DNA of 38,009 nucleotides, from positions 1-38,009 of the forward strand of contig CAKUOS010000017.1 of assembly GCA_934670025.1 (NCBI GenBank). The letters are read 5' to 3'. Source of the stretch: an uncultured Oscillospiraceae bacterium (GTDB taxonomy: Bacteria > Bacillota > Clostridia > Oscillospirales > Oscillospiraceae). Position numbers and translations under genes: made by a program. Shown in pieces: positions 23,480 to 33,370 of the stretch. The notes under the pieces are model-generated. The model was given only the letters and a program-made list of their open reading frames with translations. It did not search any database and had not been told where the DNA came from. The number at the start of each line of letters is the position of its first letter. Within the stretch, counting starts at the first letter, position 1.

Positions 23480-25771
23480 TCAGTTCATCTGCGCCAGCAG
23501 ATACAGCATCTTCGTCACCTGCGCGCGCGTGACCTTCCCGGCGGGGTCGAGCTTGCCCTTCGAGCCGCTGATGATCCCCGCCTGCACCATCTGCGCAAGC
23601 GAAGCGCGCGCCCAGTCTGCGACCTTTGCGCTGTCGAAGAACGCGCCGAGCACCGCCGCGTCGTCGGCCGCCGCAAACGACTTCGTCCGCGCGAGGATGA
23701 CCATCGCCTCCTGCCGCGAGATCGTCGCATCGGGTTTGGCGTAGAGCTTGCCGTTTTCCTGCGAACCCGTCAGATATCCCAACGCATACGCCGCCTGCAT
23801 CGCGCTCTTTGCCCAACCGGCGATCTTCGCGCCGTCCGTAAACGGCAGCTGCGTCGATGCGTAGGCGGAAAGATCCGTGCCCAGATACCGCATCATCGCC
23901 GCGATGAACTCCTGCCGCGTCATGGTGTCGTCGGGCCGGTAATAGAGCTTGCCGTTCTTCTCCGAGCCCTGGAGTGTCCCGTCGTAGTACAGGCTTGTGA
24001 TGTATTCCTCGGCCCAGTGGCCCTTCGTGTCGGCGAACGGCTGCGCCGAGCCGACCGTCACGGCGATGGTCTTCTTCGTCTCGCCGTAGCAGACGGTGAT
24101 GGAGCCGGCCGTGTCCTTCGTGACGCGCGCGGCCGTAAACGTACCGGCCGCGTCGATCGTGCCGATCTCACCCGAGACTTCCCACGTGAAGCTCTCGTCG
24201 ACGCTCGCGGCCTGATTGCCGTAGTACCACGCCGTGGCCGTGAGATTCGTCCTGCCGCCGCCTGCGACGTGCAGACTCGTCAGCGGCGTGGTCCTGCCCT
24301 CCTGCTTGACGGAGATGGACGTGGGGCTGTCAAGGAGGATATAGCTCGCGCTCGCGCGCAGCGAACCTGCCGTGACGGTGATCGTCGCCGCACCCCGGGC
24401 GTTTTCGTCGACCGTGACGGTGCTGCCGCCGGAGGATGTGACGTTCGTGCCGCCGACGGTCAGATCCGTCGGCACGGCCGCCGCCATATAGTTCTCATCC
24501 GCAGCCTTGACCGTGAACTGGAGCTTCGCGCCCGGCAGGGCGTAGCCGCCCACAGGGTACAGATACAGCTTCGACGCCGCGCCGGCGGGCTGCTTCTGCC
24601 GCACGAGGAAGATAAAGTTCGCGCATTCGCGCAGCTTGCCGTCCGACGGCACGTTGGCCGTGGCGCCGGCGGCGTAGCCGGGGTAGGTCACGCCCACCGC
24701 GGTCGAGCCGCCGCCGTCGAGATTCAGCGCCGTGCGGCAGCCGAGCTCCGCCATGCGTTCGGCCAGATCCTTGAGCGTCATGCCCTCGGAGTTCCCGGCC
24801 TCATCGCACGTGTAAAAGACCACCGCGCCTGCCTGCGTCACGCCGACGGCCGTGCGCGCGGCCATCTTCTTCGCCGAATCGAGCGTGAATTCGCTGCACA
24901 CCTGTCCGTTTTCCACCAGCATATCGCCGCCGCCGCAGGCCGACGTCACGCTCTTCCACACATCGGCGCAGTCGACCGAAATGGTCAGCTGCTGCCCGAG
25001 CGCAAAGCTCTCGAGCGTCTGCAATGCAGTCTGATAGACCGTGTCGTTGGCGATGGCCAGCAAAAATCCGTCGTCCGGGATGGCGCAGGACTTCGTATCC
25101 TCCGCCATGCCGATGACCTCGACGCGCACCGACTGCCCGAGCCGCAGCTCGGCCTCGCGGCCGCCGACGGGCCGCACGATGACGTGATAGCCCTCGAGCG
25201 TGTTCTTCGTCTTCGTGTCATAGTCCGCGGAGTACAGCAGCACGCCGTTCTGCTTCGTCATCGCCTTGTTATAGTTGAGCGCCAGCGAACCGTCGCCGTA
25301 GTCGAGCGTCACAGCCAGCTCCGGATCGCCGATCACGGCCGAGCCGTCCGCGTAAAATCCGACGGCGTTGGCCGTGCCGCCCGAGCGCAGGATGCTGTCC
25401 GTCACCACAAGGCCGTAGGGGATGCCCGTCGCGCGGTCGAAGAATGAGCCGTTGACGCCCGCGACCATGCTGTAGCCCTGCTCCTCGAGCGTCTTGATCG
25501 TCTTGTTCATCGCGCTCGTGCCGTAGAGCGTCGAGCCGAACGCCACCACCGGCCGCACGAGCGACTCGCGCGTATATGTAATGATATTCTCATGCAGATT
25601 CGTCGCCTTGCCTTCGTCGGAGACGAGATTCATGGTGCTTGCCGTGTACGTCGTTCCGTCCGAGAGCTTCAGCTCCTGCTTGCCGATCGGCTCCGCGACC
25701 GCGAGGACCTGCGCCGCCAGCAGCGCCGACACAATACAGGCGGCGGCCGCCCGTTTCAAACGATGCTTCAT
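23480..25771 (-). CDS. Secreted phosphodiester glycosidase (NAGPA domain) with SLH anchor
   Basis: A 763-aa surface protein. Residues 1 to about 26 are a Sec signal peptide (MKHRLKRAAAACIVSALLA). Residues of about 75-385 are a NAGPA/DUF2233 domain, with GVNGSFFD (105-112) and LNLDGGGSTAV (about 346-356), the two strongest family motifs. Residues of about 400-570 are beta-rich, with one Ig-like part (TWEVSGEIGTIDAAGTFTA). Three SLH repeats fill 575-763 (PFADTKGHWAEEYI, TRQEFIAAMMRYLG, SRQEAMVILAR, TRAQVTKML) and bind pyruvylated cell-wall polymers. Start at 25771 is set by GGGAGG 8 nt upstream. Family enzymes cleave sugar-phosphodiesters; here a role on wall polymers or exopolysaccharide is inference. 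Confidence 0.88.
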   Translation of the reverse strand: MKHRLKRAAAACIVSALLAAQVLAVAEPIGKQELKLSDGTTYTASTMNLVSDEGKATNLHENIITYTRESLVRPVVAFGSTLYGTSAMNKTIKTLEEQGYSMVAGVNGSFFDRATGIPYGLVVTDSILRSGGTANAVGFYADGSAVIGDPELAVTLDYGDGSLALNYNKAMTKQNGVLLYSADYDTKTKNTLEGYHVIVRPVGGREAELRLGQSVRVEVIGMAEDTKSCAIPDDGFLLAIANDTVYQTALQTLESFALGQQLTISVDCADVWKSVTSACGGGDMLVENGQVCSEFTLDSAKKMAARTAVGVTQAGAVVFYTCDEAGNSEGMTLKDLAERMAELGCRTALNLDGGGSTAVGVTYPGYAAGATANVPSDGKLRECANFIFLVRQKQPAGAASKLYLYPVGGYALPGAKLQFTVKAADENYMAAAVPTDLTVGGTNVTSSGGSTVTVDENARGAATITVTAGSLRASASYILLDSPTSISVKQEGRTTPLTSLHVAGGGRTNLTATAWYYGNQAASVDESFTWEVSGEIGTIDAAGTFTAARVTKDTAGSITVCYGETKKTIAVTVGSAQPFADTKGHWAEEYITSLYYDGTLQGSEKNGKLYYRPDDTMTRQEFIAAMMRYLGTDLSAYASTQLPFTDGAKIAGWAKSAMQAAYALGYLTGSQENGKLYAKPDATISRQEAMVILARTKSFAAADDAAVLGAFFDSAKVADWARASLAQMVQAGIISGSKGKLDPAGKVTRAQVTKMLYLLAQMN

Positions 25772-25805
25772 CGTGAAAACCTCCCTGGTAGAAATGCTGT
25801 GTGTT

Positions 25806-25834
25806 ATGTTAACACGATTCCGAAAAAAAGTAAA
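25806..25834 (-). promoter_or_regulatory. Promoter of the SLH-domain glycosidase
   Basis: On the minus strand, TTTACT (complement of 25829-25834), 17-nt spacer, TAACAT (complement of 25806-25811), about 35 nt ahead of the start codon. Confidence 0.65.
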
Positions 25835-25885
25835 GCCCACGGCAGATTTTTCTCCGCATCACGCGCCTCTGTCAAGGAAAAACAC

Positions 25886-25914
25886 TTGACAGCCGCCGCC
25901 TTTTCGTGTACAAT
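25886..25914 (+). promoter_or_regulatory. Strong sigma-A promoter of ylxM-ffh-rpsP-khpA
   Basis: Perfect TTGACA (25886-25891), 17-nt spacer, TACAAT (25909-25914). The predicted start is about 25 nt before the ylxM ATG, leaving a very short leader. Confidence 0.9.
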
Positions 25915-25945
25915 AAGCCGGTATCACGAAAAGGGGAGCGATGCC

Positions 25946-26290
25946 ATGCGGTCCGACGCGCTGACGATGACGCTGCTGTATGACTACTACGGCGAGCTTC
26001 TCACCGAGAAACAGCGGCAGCTGTTTGATCTCTATTATAATCAGGATTATTCGCTCAGCGAGATCGCATCCGAGGCCGGCATCAGCCGCCAGGGCGTCCA
26101 CGACACGCTGGCCCGCGCGGAAGAGCTGCTCGAGGGCTACGAGCGCACGCTCGGCTGCATCGCGCGCGACGCGCGGCTGCGGCAGACGCTCGATGTGATC
26201 ACGCGCAGCGCGCAGGCGCTCGTTTCCATCAAAGAGGCCGCGCCGCAGGCCGGCGCGATCCTTCGCGCCGTGCAGGAACTGAAGGAGTAA
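25946..26290 (+). CDS. ylxM: YlxM family HTH protein (UPF0122), SRP-associated
   Basis: A 114-aa protein with a sigma-70 region-4-like helix-turn-helix: LTEKQRQLFDLYYNQDYSLSEIASEAGISRQGVHDTL. YlxM proteins sit ahead of ffh in most Firmicutes; in streptococci YlxM binds SRP components and modulates SRP activity. ATG at 25946 is preferred with GGGGAG 7 nt upstream; the ATG at 25941 is out of frame. It lies 3 nt from ffh, so translation is probably coupled. Confidence 0.93.
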   Translation: MRSDALTMTLLYDYYGELLTEKQRQLFDLYYNQDYSLSEIASEAGISRQGVHDTLARAEELLEGYERTLGCIARDARLRQTLDVITRSAQALVSIKEAAPQAGAILRAVQELKE

Positions 26291-26293
26291 CAC

Positions 26294-27664
<1,371 letters not shown>

Positions 27665-27742
27665 CAAAACAGTCGTTTCAGCTAATTTGAGATAGCTTTA
27701 CGAGATAAGAAAATTTTTTAATTGTATTTTGGAGGAACAACC

Positions 27743-27982
27743 ATGGTCAAGATCAGACTCAGAAGAATGGGCGCCAAGAAGGAGCCGTTTTACCGTATCG
27801 TCGTCGCCGATTCCCGCTTCCCGCGTGACGGCCGCTGCATCGAAGAGCTCGGCACCTACGACCCGAAGAACGCTGCCAACGCCATCACCATCGACGCCGA
27901 CAAGACCAGGCAGTGGATCAAGAACGGCGCACAGCCCAGCGACACCGTCCGCGGTCTTCTGAAGAAGGCAAACATCCTGTAA
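27743..27982 (+). CDS. rpsP: 30S ribosomal protein S16
   Basis: A 79-aa S16 with the unmistakable N-terminus [19 protein letters not shown], then [22 protein letters not shown] and a short C-terminus. ATG 27743 has GGAGG 7 nt upstream; an upstream in-frame ATG at 27722 precedes the ribosome binding site and is not used. The 78-nt AT-rich gap after ffh shows no terminator, so it is probably cotranscribed. Confidence 0.98.
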   Translation: MVKIRLRRMGAKKEPFYRIVVADSRFPRDGRCIEELGTYDPKNAANAITIDADKTRQWIKNGAQPSDTVRGLLKKANIL

Positions 27983-27997
27983 TTTAGGAGAATCGAC

Positions 27998-28225
27998 ATG
28001 AAGGATCTTTTGCTGTATATGGCAAAAAGTCTGGTCGATGATCCCGACAGCGTTACGGTCACAGAGGTGGAAGGCGAGACCACCGTCCTCGAGCTGCGCG
28101 TCGCACCCGAGGATATGGGCAAGCTCATCGGCCGTCAGGGCCGCATCGCAAAGGAGATCCGCACGATCATCAAGTCCGTTGCCCAGCGCACCGGCCAGAA
28201 GGTCAGTGTTGAGATCGTCGACTGA
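27998..28225 (+). CDS. khpA: KH-domain RNA-binding protein KhpA (YlqC)
   Basis: A 75-aa single-KH-domain protein. The GxxG loop is in GKLIGRQGRIAKEIRTI. It partners with KhpB (Jag) in Firmicutes to bind RNA and affects cell elongation in pneumococcus. In most relatives khpA is followed by rimM, trmD and rplS; here the operon ends with a terminator and the rnf operon converges on it. It starts 15 nt after rpsP with TTAGGAGA upstream. Confidence 0.96.
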   Translation: MKDLLLYMAKSLVDDPDSVTVTEVEGETTVLELRVAPEDMGKLIGRQGRIAKEIRTIIKSVAQRTGQKVSVEIVD

Positions 28226-28241
28226 ACCCATGTACCCTACA

Positions 28242-28272
28242 GACCCCGCCGCGGTGTTCGCGGCGGGGTCTT
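28242..28272 (+). terminator. Terminator after khpA
   Basis: Stem GACCCCGCCGCG/CGCGGCGGGGTC with a 5-nt loop (about 28242-28270), followed only by TTCGCG. The weak U-run suggests incomplete termination; the bidirectional hairpin at 28424-28461 provides a second stop. Confidence 0.65.
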
Positions 28273-28423
28273 CGCGCGAAAAACGACGTCCGGAAATTGC
28301 GCGAAAATGCGCGTTTTTTGCGCCAAAATGCACGAAAATGCACGAAAATTGCAGGTTTCTACGCATGAAATATCTTCCATTTTTCAAGGAAAAGAAATGC
28401 ACAGAAATATTCGGAGAACATGG
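28273..28423. other. Gene-free spacer with a tandem 10-mer
   Basis: About 150 nt between convergent operons. It holds AAAATGCACG twice in tandem (28325-28344) plus an imperfect third unit, and GCGC-rich short palindromes before TTTTTTG near 28310-28320. No credible gene is seen. Confidence 0.5.
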
Positions 28424-28461
28424 AAAAACAGCCGTCTTCCAAACGGAAGACGGCTGTTTTT
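28424..28461. terminator. Bidirectional terminator between khpA and rnfB
   Basis: Perfect 17-bp stem with arms AAAAACAGCCGTCTTCC and GGAAGACGGCTGTTTTT around loop AAAC. It supplies a U-run in both directions and lies 17 nt after the rnfB stop. Confidence 0.95.
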
Positions 28462-28478
28462 ATTTGAAAGTCCGGAGA

Positions 28479-29303
28479 TTACGCAGTCCCGGTCTTGCGG
28501 TGCGCACCGGAGAAGTCGCGGTGTACCATCGCGCCGGTCGGGCAGACCTCGGCGCACGCGCCGCAGGCGGTGCACTTGTCCCAGTCGATGCGCGCGAGGT
28601 TGTTCGCCACGGTGATCGCGCCGTTCGGGCAGGTCTTTTCGCACTTTTTGCAGCCGATACAGCCGTTGGAGCACGCCTTTCTGGTGGCCGCGCCGTTCAT
28701 CTGGCTCGAGCAGAGCACCTCGGTGCGGATGATATCGGGCACGACCTCGATGATCTTCTGCGGGCACGTCTGCGCGCAGATGCCGCAGCCGATGCACATG
28801 GAGGGATCGATGGAGGCGATGCCGTTGCGCAGGCAGATGGCGCCCTTGGGGCAGGCTCTGGCGCAGTCGCCGAAGCCGAGGCAGCCGAAGATGCAGCTGC
28901 CGTTGCCGCCGAAGAAGAGCTTCGCTGCCGCGCAGGACGGGATGCCGCGGTAGTCCGCCTTGACGGAGGTCGCTTCGCACGTGCCGGCGCACTGGACGAC
29001 GGCGATCTTCTCCACGACGTCCTCGGCCTCTACGCCGAGCAGGGATGCGATCTTCGCCGCGACGGCGTCGGCGCCGGGGACGCAGAGGTTCGTTTTCGTG
29101 CCGGGCTCGAGCAGCGCCTTGGCGTAGCCGTCGCAGCCGGTGTAGCCGCACGCGCCGCAGTTGGCGCCGGGCAGGCATTCACGGATCTCGGTGAAGCGCG
29201 TGTCCTCCTTCACAGCCATAACGCTGGAGGCCACGGCCAGACCGATGCCGCAGATAAGGCCGATGATCGTAACGGCCAGGATCGGGATCAAAATTTCCAT
29301 CAT
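28479..29303 (-). CDS. rnfB: Rnf complex subunit RnfB (multi-[4Fe-4S] ferredoxin-like)
   Basis: A 274-aa RnfB. Residues 1 to about 28 are a membrane helix. A cluster motif C-x2-C-x4-C follows in GANCGACGYTGC, then an RnfB-type domain with further cysteines (CAGTC, CAAAK, CIFGCLGFGDCARACP). Three more ferredoxin motifs are CIGCGICAQTCP, CIGCKKCEKTCP and CTACGACAEVCP. It is thought to accept electrons from ferredoxin at the cytoplasmic side and pass them into the complex. The start may be 29303 or the adjacent ATG at 29300; GGAGG suits the second slightly better. It is the last gene of the operon, 9 nt after rnfA. Confidence 0.96.
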   Translation of the reverse strand: MMEILIPILAVTIIGLICGIGLAVASSVMAVKEDTRFTEIRECLPGANCGACGYTGCDGYAKALLEPGTKTNLCVPGADAVAAKIASLLGVEAEDVVEKIAVVQCAGTCEATSVKADYRGIPSCAAAKLFFGGNGSCIFGCLGFGDCARACPKGAICLRNGIASIDPSMCIGCGICAQTCPQKIIEVVPDIIRTEVLCSSQMNGAATRKACSNGCIGCKKCEKTCPNGAITVANNLARIDWDKCTACGACAEVCPTGAMVHRDFSGAHRKTGTA

Positions 29304-29312
29304 GCCGCCTCC

Positions 29313-29906
29313 TTAACCGAACAGCCGGTCAATAATACCGGTCAGGCCGAAGAATGAAAGGGAAACGATCGCCGCAGACACGAGCGTAATGGGAAGCCCC
29401 TCGAAGCTCTTGGGCGGCTCCGCCTCTTCCACGCGCGAACGCACGCCGGAGAACAGGACCATCGCCAGGAAGAAGCCGAGGCCGCAGCCAAGCGCGGTCA
29501 GGAGCGCTTCGCCGTAGTTCATGCCGTCGGAGATGACGTTCATCGTGACGCCGAGCACGCCGCAGTTGGTGGTGATGAGCGGCAGATAGACGCCGAGCGC
29601 CTTGTGCAGGGCGGGGATATAGCGCTTGAGGACGATCTCGACGAACTGGACGAGCGCGGCGATGACCAGAATGAAGACGACCGTCTCCATGTAGGTGAAA
29701 TCGACGCGGCCGTCGAGCAGGAAGTGATAAATGGGCCAGGTGACGGCGGTGGCCAGCACCTCGACGAAGATGACGGCGATGGACATACCGGTCGCCTGAT
29801 CGAGCTTTTTGGAGACGCCGAGGAACGGGCAGATGCCGAGGAACTTGACGAGCACGTAGTTATTGGTGATGGCGGCCGTCAGGATCACGAGGATCATCGT
29901 TTTCAT
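29313..29906 (-). CDS. rnfA: Rnf complex membrane subunit RnfA
   Basis: A 197-aa six-helix membrane protein. Family marks are NNYVLVKFLGICPFLGVSKKLDQATGM near the start and the central LITTNCGVLG, whose cysteine helps hold the intramembrane Fe-S cluster shared with RnfE. RnfA and RnfE have inverted topologies and form the core that couples electron flow with ion movement. GGAGGAGG precedes the ATG, and the gene overlaps rnfE by ATGA (29903-29906). Confidence 0.97.
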   Translation of the reverse strand: MKTMILVILTAAITNNYVLVKFLGICPFLGVSKKLDQATGMSIAVIFVEVLATAVTWPIYHFLLDGRVDFTYMETVVFILVIAALVQFVEIVLKRYIPALHKALGVYLPLITTNCGVLGVTMNVISDGMNYGEALLTALGCGLGFFLAMVLFSGVRSRVEEAEPPKSFEGLPITLVSAAIVSLSFFGLTGIIDRLFG

Positions 29907-30589
29907 TTCGCAGCCTCCTCCTTTTCACAGACGTCGCAGGAACCGGAACCCTTGCCGCAGCCGGGGCAGCCCGCGCAGCCGAATTCCTTCTTCTTGATGG
30001 CCTTGCCCTTGGTGATCTTGTTGACGAGCGCGATCATGCAGCCGAACACGAAGAAGCCGCCCGGGGCCATCGTGAGGATGCTGATGGGGTTGTCATGGAA
30101 CCAGGGGACAGGATAGCCGCAGATCGTGCCGCCGCCGAGGACCTCACGGATGAGGGCCATGGCGCAGATGGCGAGCGTGAAGCCGAGGCCCATGCCGACG
30201 CCGTCGATCGCGGAATCGATGACGCCGTGCTTGCTGGCATACATCTCGGCGCGGCCGAGGATGATGCAGTTGACGACGATCAGGGATAAGTACACGCCGA
30301 GCGACTGGTAGAGGCTGAAGGCGTAAGCCTCCATAATCAGCTCGACCACGGTGACGAAGCCCGCGATGACGACGATGTAGCACGGGATACGCACACGGTC
30401 GGGCACGATGTTGCGGATGGCGGAAATGGCCATGTTGGACAGGATCAGAACGGCGGTCGCCGCAATGCCCATGCCGAAGGCCGCGACGATGGAGGTCGAA
30501 ATGGCCAGCGTCGGGCACGTGCCGAGCACGAGCACAAGCACGGGGTTCTCTTTAATCAGACCCTTGAGGAAATTCTGTAATTTGCTCAT
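29903..30589 (-). CDS. rnfE: Rnf complex membrane subunit RnfE with Cys-rich C-terminal tail
   Basis: A 228-aa RnfE. Residues 1 to about 200 match the family, with GLIKENPVLVLVLGTCPTLA and IVVNCIILGRAEMYAS, whose cysteines ligate the intramembrane Fe-S cluster with RnfA. The cytoplasmic C-terminus adds a tail, KEFGCAGCPGCGKGSGSC and on, with five cysteines spaced C-x2-C-x2-C-x6-C-x2-C. E. coli RsxE has no such tail to my knowledge; the pattern could bind a metal or Fe-S centre. It overlaps rnfG and rnfA by ATGA at both ends. Confidence 0.96.
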   Translation of the reverse strand: MSKLQNFLKGLIKENPVLVLVLGTCPTLAISTSIVAAFGMGIAATAVLILSNMAISAIRNIVPDRVRIPCYIVVIAGFVTVVELIMEAYAFSLYQSLGVYLSLIVVNCIILGRAEMYASKHGVIDSAIDGVGMGLGFTLAICAMALIREVLGGGTICGYPVPWFHDNPISILTMAPGGFFVFGCMIALVNKITKGKAIKKKEFGCAGCPGCGKGSGSCDVCEKEEAAK

Positions 30590-31128
30590 CCCTGCGCCTC
30601 CTTTACAAGCTCAAAGGCAGCGAACGCAGTCTCGACGCAGCCGCGATAGGCCGTCGAGGTGATCGTTGCACCGGAAATGGCGGAAACACCGGAAAGCGAG
30701 GCGTCCTGGCCGGCATACTGGCCGGTGTAGCTCTCGTTTGCGGTCTGGCCGCCGAGGGTGGTCGTCTCGGAGGAGACGTCCATCGTGCGGCAGGTGCGGA
30801 TGAGGCCGTCGGCGTTGATGACGCACAGGACCTCGATCGTGCCGCCGAAGCCCTTGCCGTCGACGGTGAAGAGATAGCTGACGGGCTGGCCGGCAGCGTC
30901 GAGCGCAGTGTAGGCGCTGACAACGTCGGCGGGAAGCTCGGCCTCGATGGGCTCGAACGAAGCCGCGTCGGGCACGGCCTCGAGCCGGGCCTGCTGCTCA
31001 CGCGCGGCGGCGTTGGCCGCGGAGACAGGCGCGGTGAAGTGATTGACGACGGCGAGCGCGGCGGAGGTCAAAAGGCAGATGACGACCAGCACCACGACAG
31101 CCTTGATGATATCGCGTTTTTCGTTCAT
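30586..31128 (-). CDS. rnfG: Rnf complex subunit RnfG (covalent FMN)
   Basis: A 180-aa RnfG. An N-terminal membrane anchor (IIKAVVVLVVICLLTSAALAV) is followed by an extracytoplasmic FMN-binding domain. The flavinylation site is in SGATITSTA, with the acceptor threonine at residue 155, to which ApbE attaches FMN through a phosphodiester bond. Start at 31128 is set by GGAGGTG 7 nt upstream and by the ATGA overlap with rnfD (31125-31128). Confidence 0.95.
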   Translation of the reverse strand: MNEKRDIIKAVVVLVVICLLTSAALAVVNHFTAPVSAANAAAREQQARLEAVPDAASFEPIEAELPADVVSAYTALDAAGQPVSYLFTVDGKGFGGTIEVLCVINADGLIRTCRTMDVSSETTTLGGQTANESYTGQYAGQDASLSGVSAISGATITSTAYRGCVETAFAAFELVKEAQG

Positions 31129-32030
31129 GCGTTCACACCTCCAAACGGCTTGCTGCGCGTCCAGCGGGACAGATACGGCGTCAGGATGTTCATAAACAGA
31201 ATGGCGAAGGACACGCCCTCGGCATAGCTGCCGTAGAAGCGGATGAGGCAGGTGATCAGACCGGCCCCGATGCCGAACAGCGCGCGGCCCCACTCGGTCT
31301 GCGGCGCAGTGACGTAGTCGGTGGCCATGAAGATGGCGCCGAAGAGCAGACCGCCGGAGAGGATCTGACGCACGGCGTCCTGACCCAGAACGAGCGAGAG
31401 GACAAACACGGTGCCGACGAAGCAGACGGGCGTCTGCCACGTGATGACGCCGCGGATGAGCAGATACGCGAAGCCCAGCAGAAGCGCCAGCGCGCACGTC
31501 TCGCCGATGCAGCCGCCGTGATTGCCGAGCAGCAGCTGCATGAGGTCGGGCGACTCGCCCGCGGCCAGCTGCGCCAGCGGCGTCGCGGAGGATACGCCGT
31601 CGGGGAAGACCCACGCGGTCATCGTCTTGGAGAACGAGAGGAACAGGACGATACGGCCGACGAGGGCGGGGTTTGCAAAGTTTTTGCCGATGCCGCCGAA
31701 GAGCTGCTTGACGGCGACGATGGCGACGAGGCCGCCGAACACGGCCTGCCACAGCGGAATGGAGACGGGCAGGTTGTATGCGAGGATGACGCCCGTCACG
31801 GCGGCGGAAAGATCGCCGATGGTGGACTCTTTATGGCAGAGCTTTTCAAAGCCCCACTCGAAGAACACGCAGCTTGCCGCGCAGACAGCCGTCACCAGCA
31901 GCGCGCGCCAGCCGAAGATCACGACCGCGGCGATGAGCGCCGGGCACAGGGCGATGAGCACGTCGCCCATGATCTTTTTCGTCGAAGCCCCGGAGTTGAT
32001 ATGCGGGGAAGCGGTAATTAACAGGTTCAT
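31125..32030 (-). CDS. rnfD: Rnf complex membrane subunit RnfD (covalent FMN)
   Basis: A 301-aa membrane subunit of the NqrB/RnfD family with about nine to ten helices. Marks are the start MNLLITASPHINSG, GKNFANPALVGR, and the covalent flavin site DGVSSATPLAQL, with acceptor threonine 150. The usual motif is SGATPL; here the residue before Ala is Ser instead of Gly. ATG at 32030 overlaps the rnfC stop (ATGA); in-frame codons upstream belong to rnfC sequence in another frame. Confidence 0.95.
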   Translation of the reverse strand: MNLLITASPHINSGASTKKIMGDVLIALCPALIAAVVIFGWRALLVTAVCAASCVFFEWGFEKLCHKESTIGDLSAAVTGVILAYNLPVSIPLWQAVFGGLVAIVAVKQLFGGIGKNFANPALVGRIVLFLSFSKTMTAWVFPDGVSSATPLAQLAAGESPDLMQLLLGNHGGCIGETCALALLLGFAYLLIRGVITWQTPVCFVGTVFVLSLVLGQDAVRQILSGGLLFGAIFMATDYVTAPQTEWGRALFGIGAGLITCLIRFYGSYAEGVSFAILFMNILTPYLSRWTRSKPFGGVNA

Positions 32031-33370
32031 TTCTTGGCGGCCTCCTTCCCGGCGTCGAGTTTGGCGCTCTGCGCCTTGAGATACGCGGCGAGCTTGGCCT
32101 TGGCCAGCTTGTTGGTCTGCACGAGCGGCCGGTGTGCCGGGCAGCCGAAGGAGCAGCAGCCGCATTCCATGCAGATGTTGACCTTGAGCTCTTTGAGCTT
32201 TTCCATGTTGCCGGCGTTATACGCAGTTTCGATCTGCGAGGGCATGAGCTTCAGCGGGCAATGGCGGATGCAGCGGCCGCAGCGGATGCACGCGGTGGGT
32301 GCGGGCGGCTCGGCGTCGGCCTCTTTGAAGGCCAGGATCGCGTTGGTGTTTTTGAGGATGGGCTCGTCGAGGTCGGGCACGGCCATGCCCATCATCGGGC
32401 CGCCGTAGAGCACCTTGCGCGGCTCGGCGCAGAAGCCGCCGCACGCCTCAAACACGTCTCCCATGCGCATACCGATGGGAACGATGACGTTTTTGGGCTT
32501 GGCGACCGCAGAGCCGTCGACCGTGATGCACTTTTCAACGAGCGGCATACCGGTCTTGCAGTAGCGGGCGATGTTCGCCAGCGTCGTGCAGTTGAGAACG
32601 ATCGCGCCGACGTCCAGCGGGAGCTTGCCCTCGGGCACGATCTGACCGATGGTGTTGTAGATCAGGACTTTTTCGCCGCCCTGCGGGTACAGTGCCTTGA
32701 GGGCCTGGACCTCCATGCCTTCTTCGTCCTTCGTCAGCTTGCGGTAAAGCTCGACGCAGCGGGGCTTGTTGTCTTCGATGGCGAAGATGATGCGCTTGAC
32801 CTGAAGGAAGTGCTGCACGAGGCGCGCGCCCTCCATCAGCTCGTCCGAGCGGTCGAGCATGGTGCGCGTGTCCGACGTGATGTACGGCTCGCACTCTGCG
32901 CCGTTGATGATGACGGCGTGGACTTGCTCGAGATTTTTGACGGTCAGCTTGACGGCCGTCGGGAAGCCTGCGCCGCCCAGACCGACCATGCCGCTCTGAC
33001 GGACGGCGTCGAGGAAATCCTGCATCGTCTCGAGCTTGGGCGGCTGAAGACCCTCGAAGGGCTCCTGCTGGCCGTCAGACTCGATGATGACCGTCTGCAT
33101 CAGACGGCCGGCCGCACCGACCTCCTGACCGATTTTCTTGACTGTGCCGGACACGCTCGCGTAGATGGGCGCGGATACGAATCCGCCCGCCTGACCGATG
33201 AGCTGGCCGACCTTGACCTTATCGCCTGCCTTGACGACGGGCGTCGCAGGCGCACCGATGTGCATGGACATGGGAATTTCCACCGTCTGCGGCACCGGCA
33301 GGCGCAGCGCGGCCAGCTCCGCAGTATTTTTGCGGTGCGGCACGTGTACGCCGTGCAATTGCATTCTCAT
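32027..33370 (-). CDS. rnfC: Rnf complex subunit RnfC (NADH-binding, two [4Fe-4S])
   Basis: A 447-aa RnfC. The N-terminal barrel-like part (HIGAPATPVVKAGDKVKVGQLIG) is followed by the NADH/FMN-binding Complex-1 51-kDa-like domain with GLGGAGFPTAVKL and INGAECEPYITSD. Two ferredoxin motifs lie near the end: CIRCGRCIRHCP and CMECGCCSFGCP. In the known complex it passes electrons to NAD+. GGAGG lies 10 nt before ATG 33370, with an alternative ATG at 33364. The gene overlaps its neighbours by ATGA on both sides. Confidence 0.97.
   Translation of the reverse strand: MRMQLHGVHVPHRKNTAELAALRLPVPQTVEIPMSMHIGAPATPVVKAGDKVKVGQLIGQAGGFVSAPIYASVSGTVKKIGQEVGAAGRLMQTVIIESDGQQEPFEGLQPPKLETMQDFLDAVRQSGMVGLGGAGFPTAVKLTVKNLEQVHAVIINGAECEPYITSDTRTMLDRSDELMEGARLVQHFLQVKRIIFAIEDNKPRCVELYRKLTKDEEGMEVQALKALYPQGGEKVLIYNTIGQIVPEGKLPLDVGAIVLNCTTLANIARYCKTGMPLVEKCITVDGSAVAKPKNVIVPIGMRMGDVFEACGGFCAEPRKVLYGGPMMGMAVPDLDEPILKNTNAILAFKEADAEPPAPTACIRCGRCIRHCPLKLMPSQIETAYNAGNMEKLKELKVNICMECGCCSFGCPAHRPLVQTNKLAKAKLAAYLKAQSAKLDAGKEAAKK

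Noticed and set aside
22616..25447. Very long open frame on the plus strand across btuF leader, repeats and SLH gene
   Set aside because: It runs antisense to clear genes and through a riboswitch and repeats. Long antisense frames are expected in GC-rich coding DNA, and the product is Arg/Ala/His-rich with no domain.
28273..28423. Tandem AAAATGCACG repeats as an iteron origin
   Set aside because: Only two exact units in a terminator region, with no replication gene nearby.
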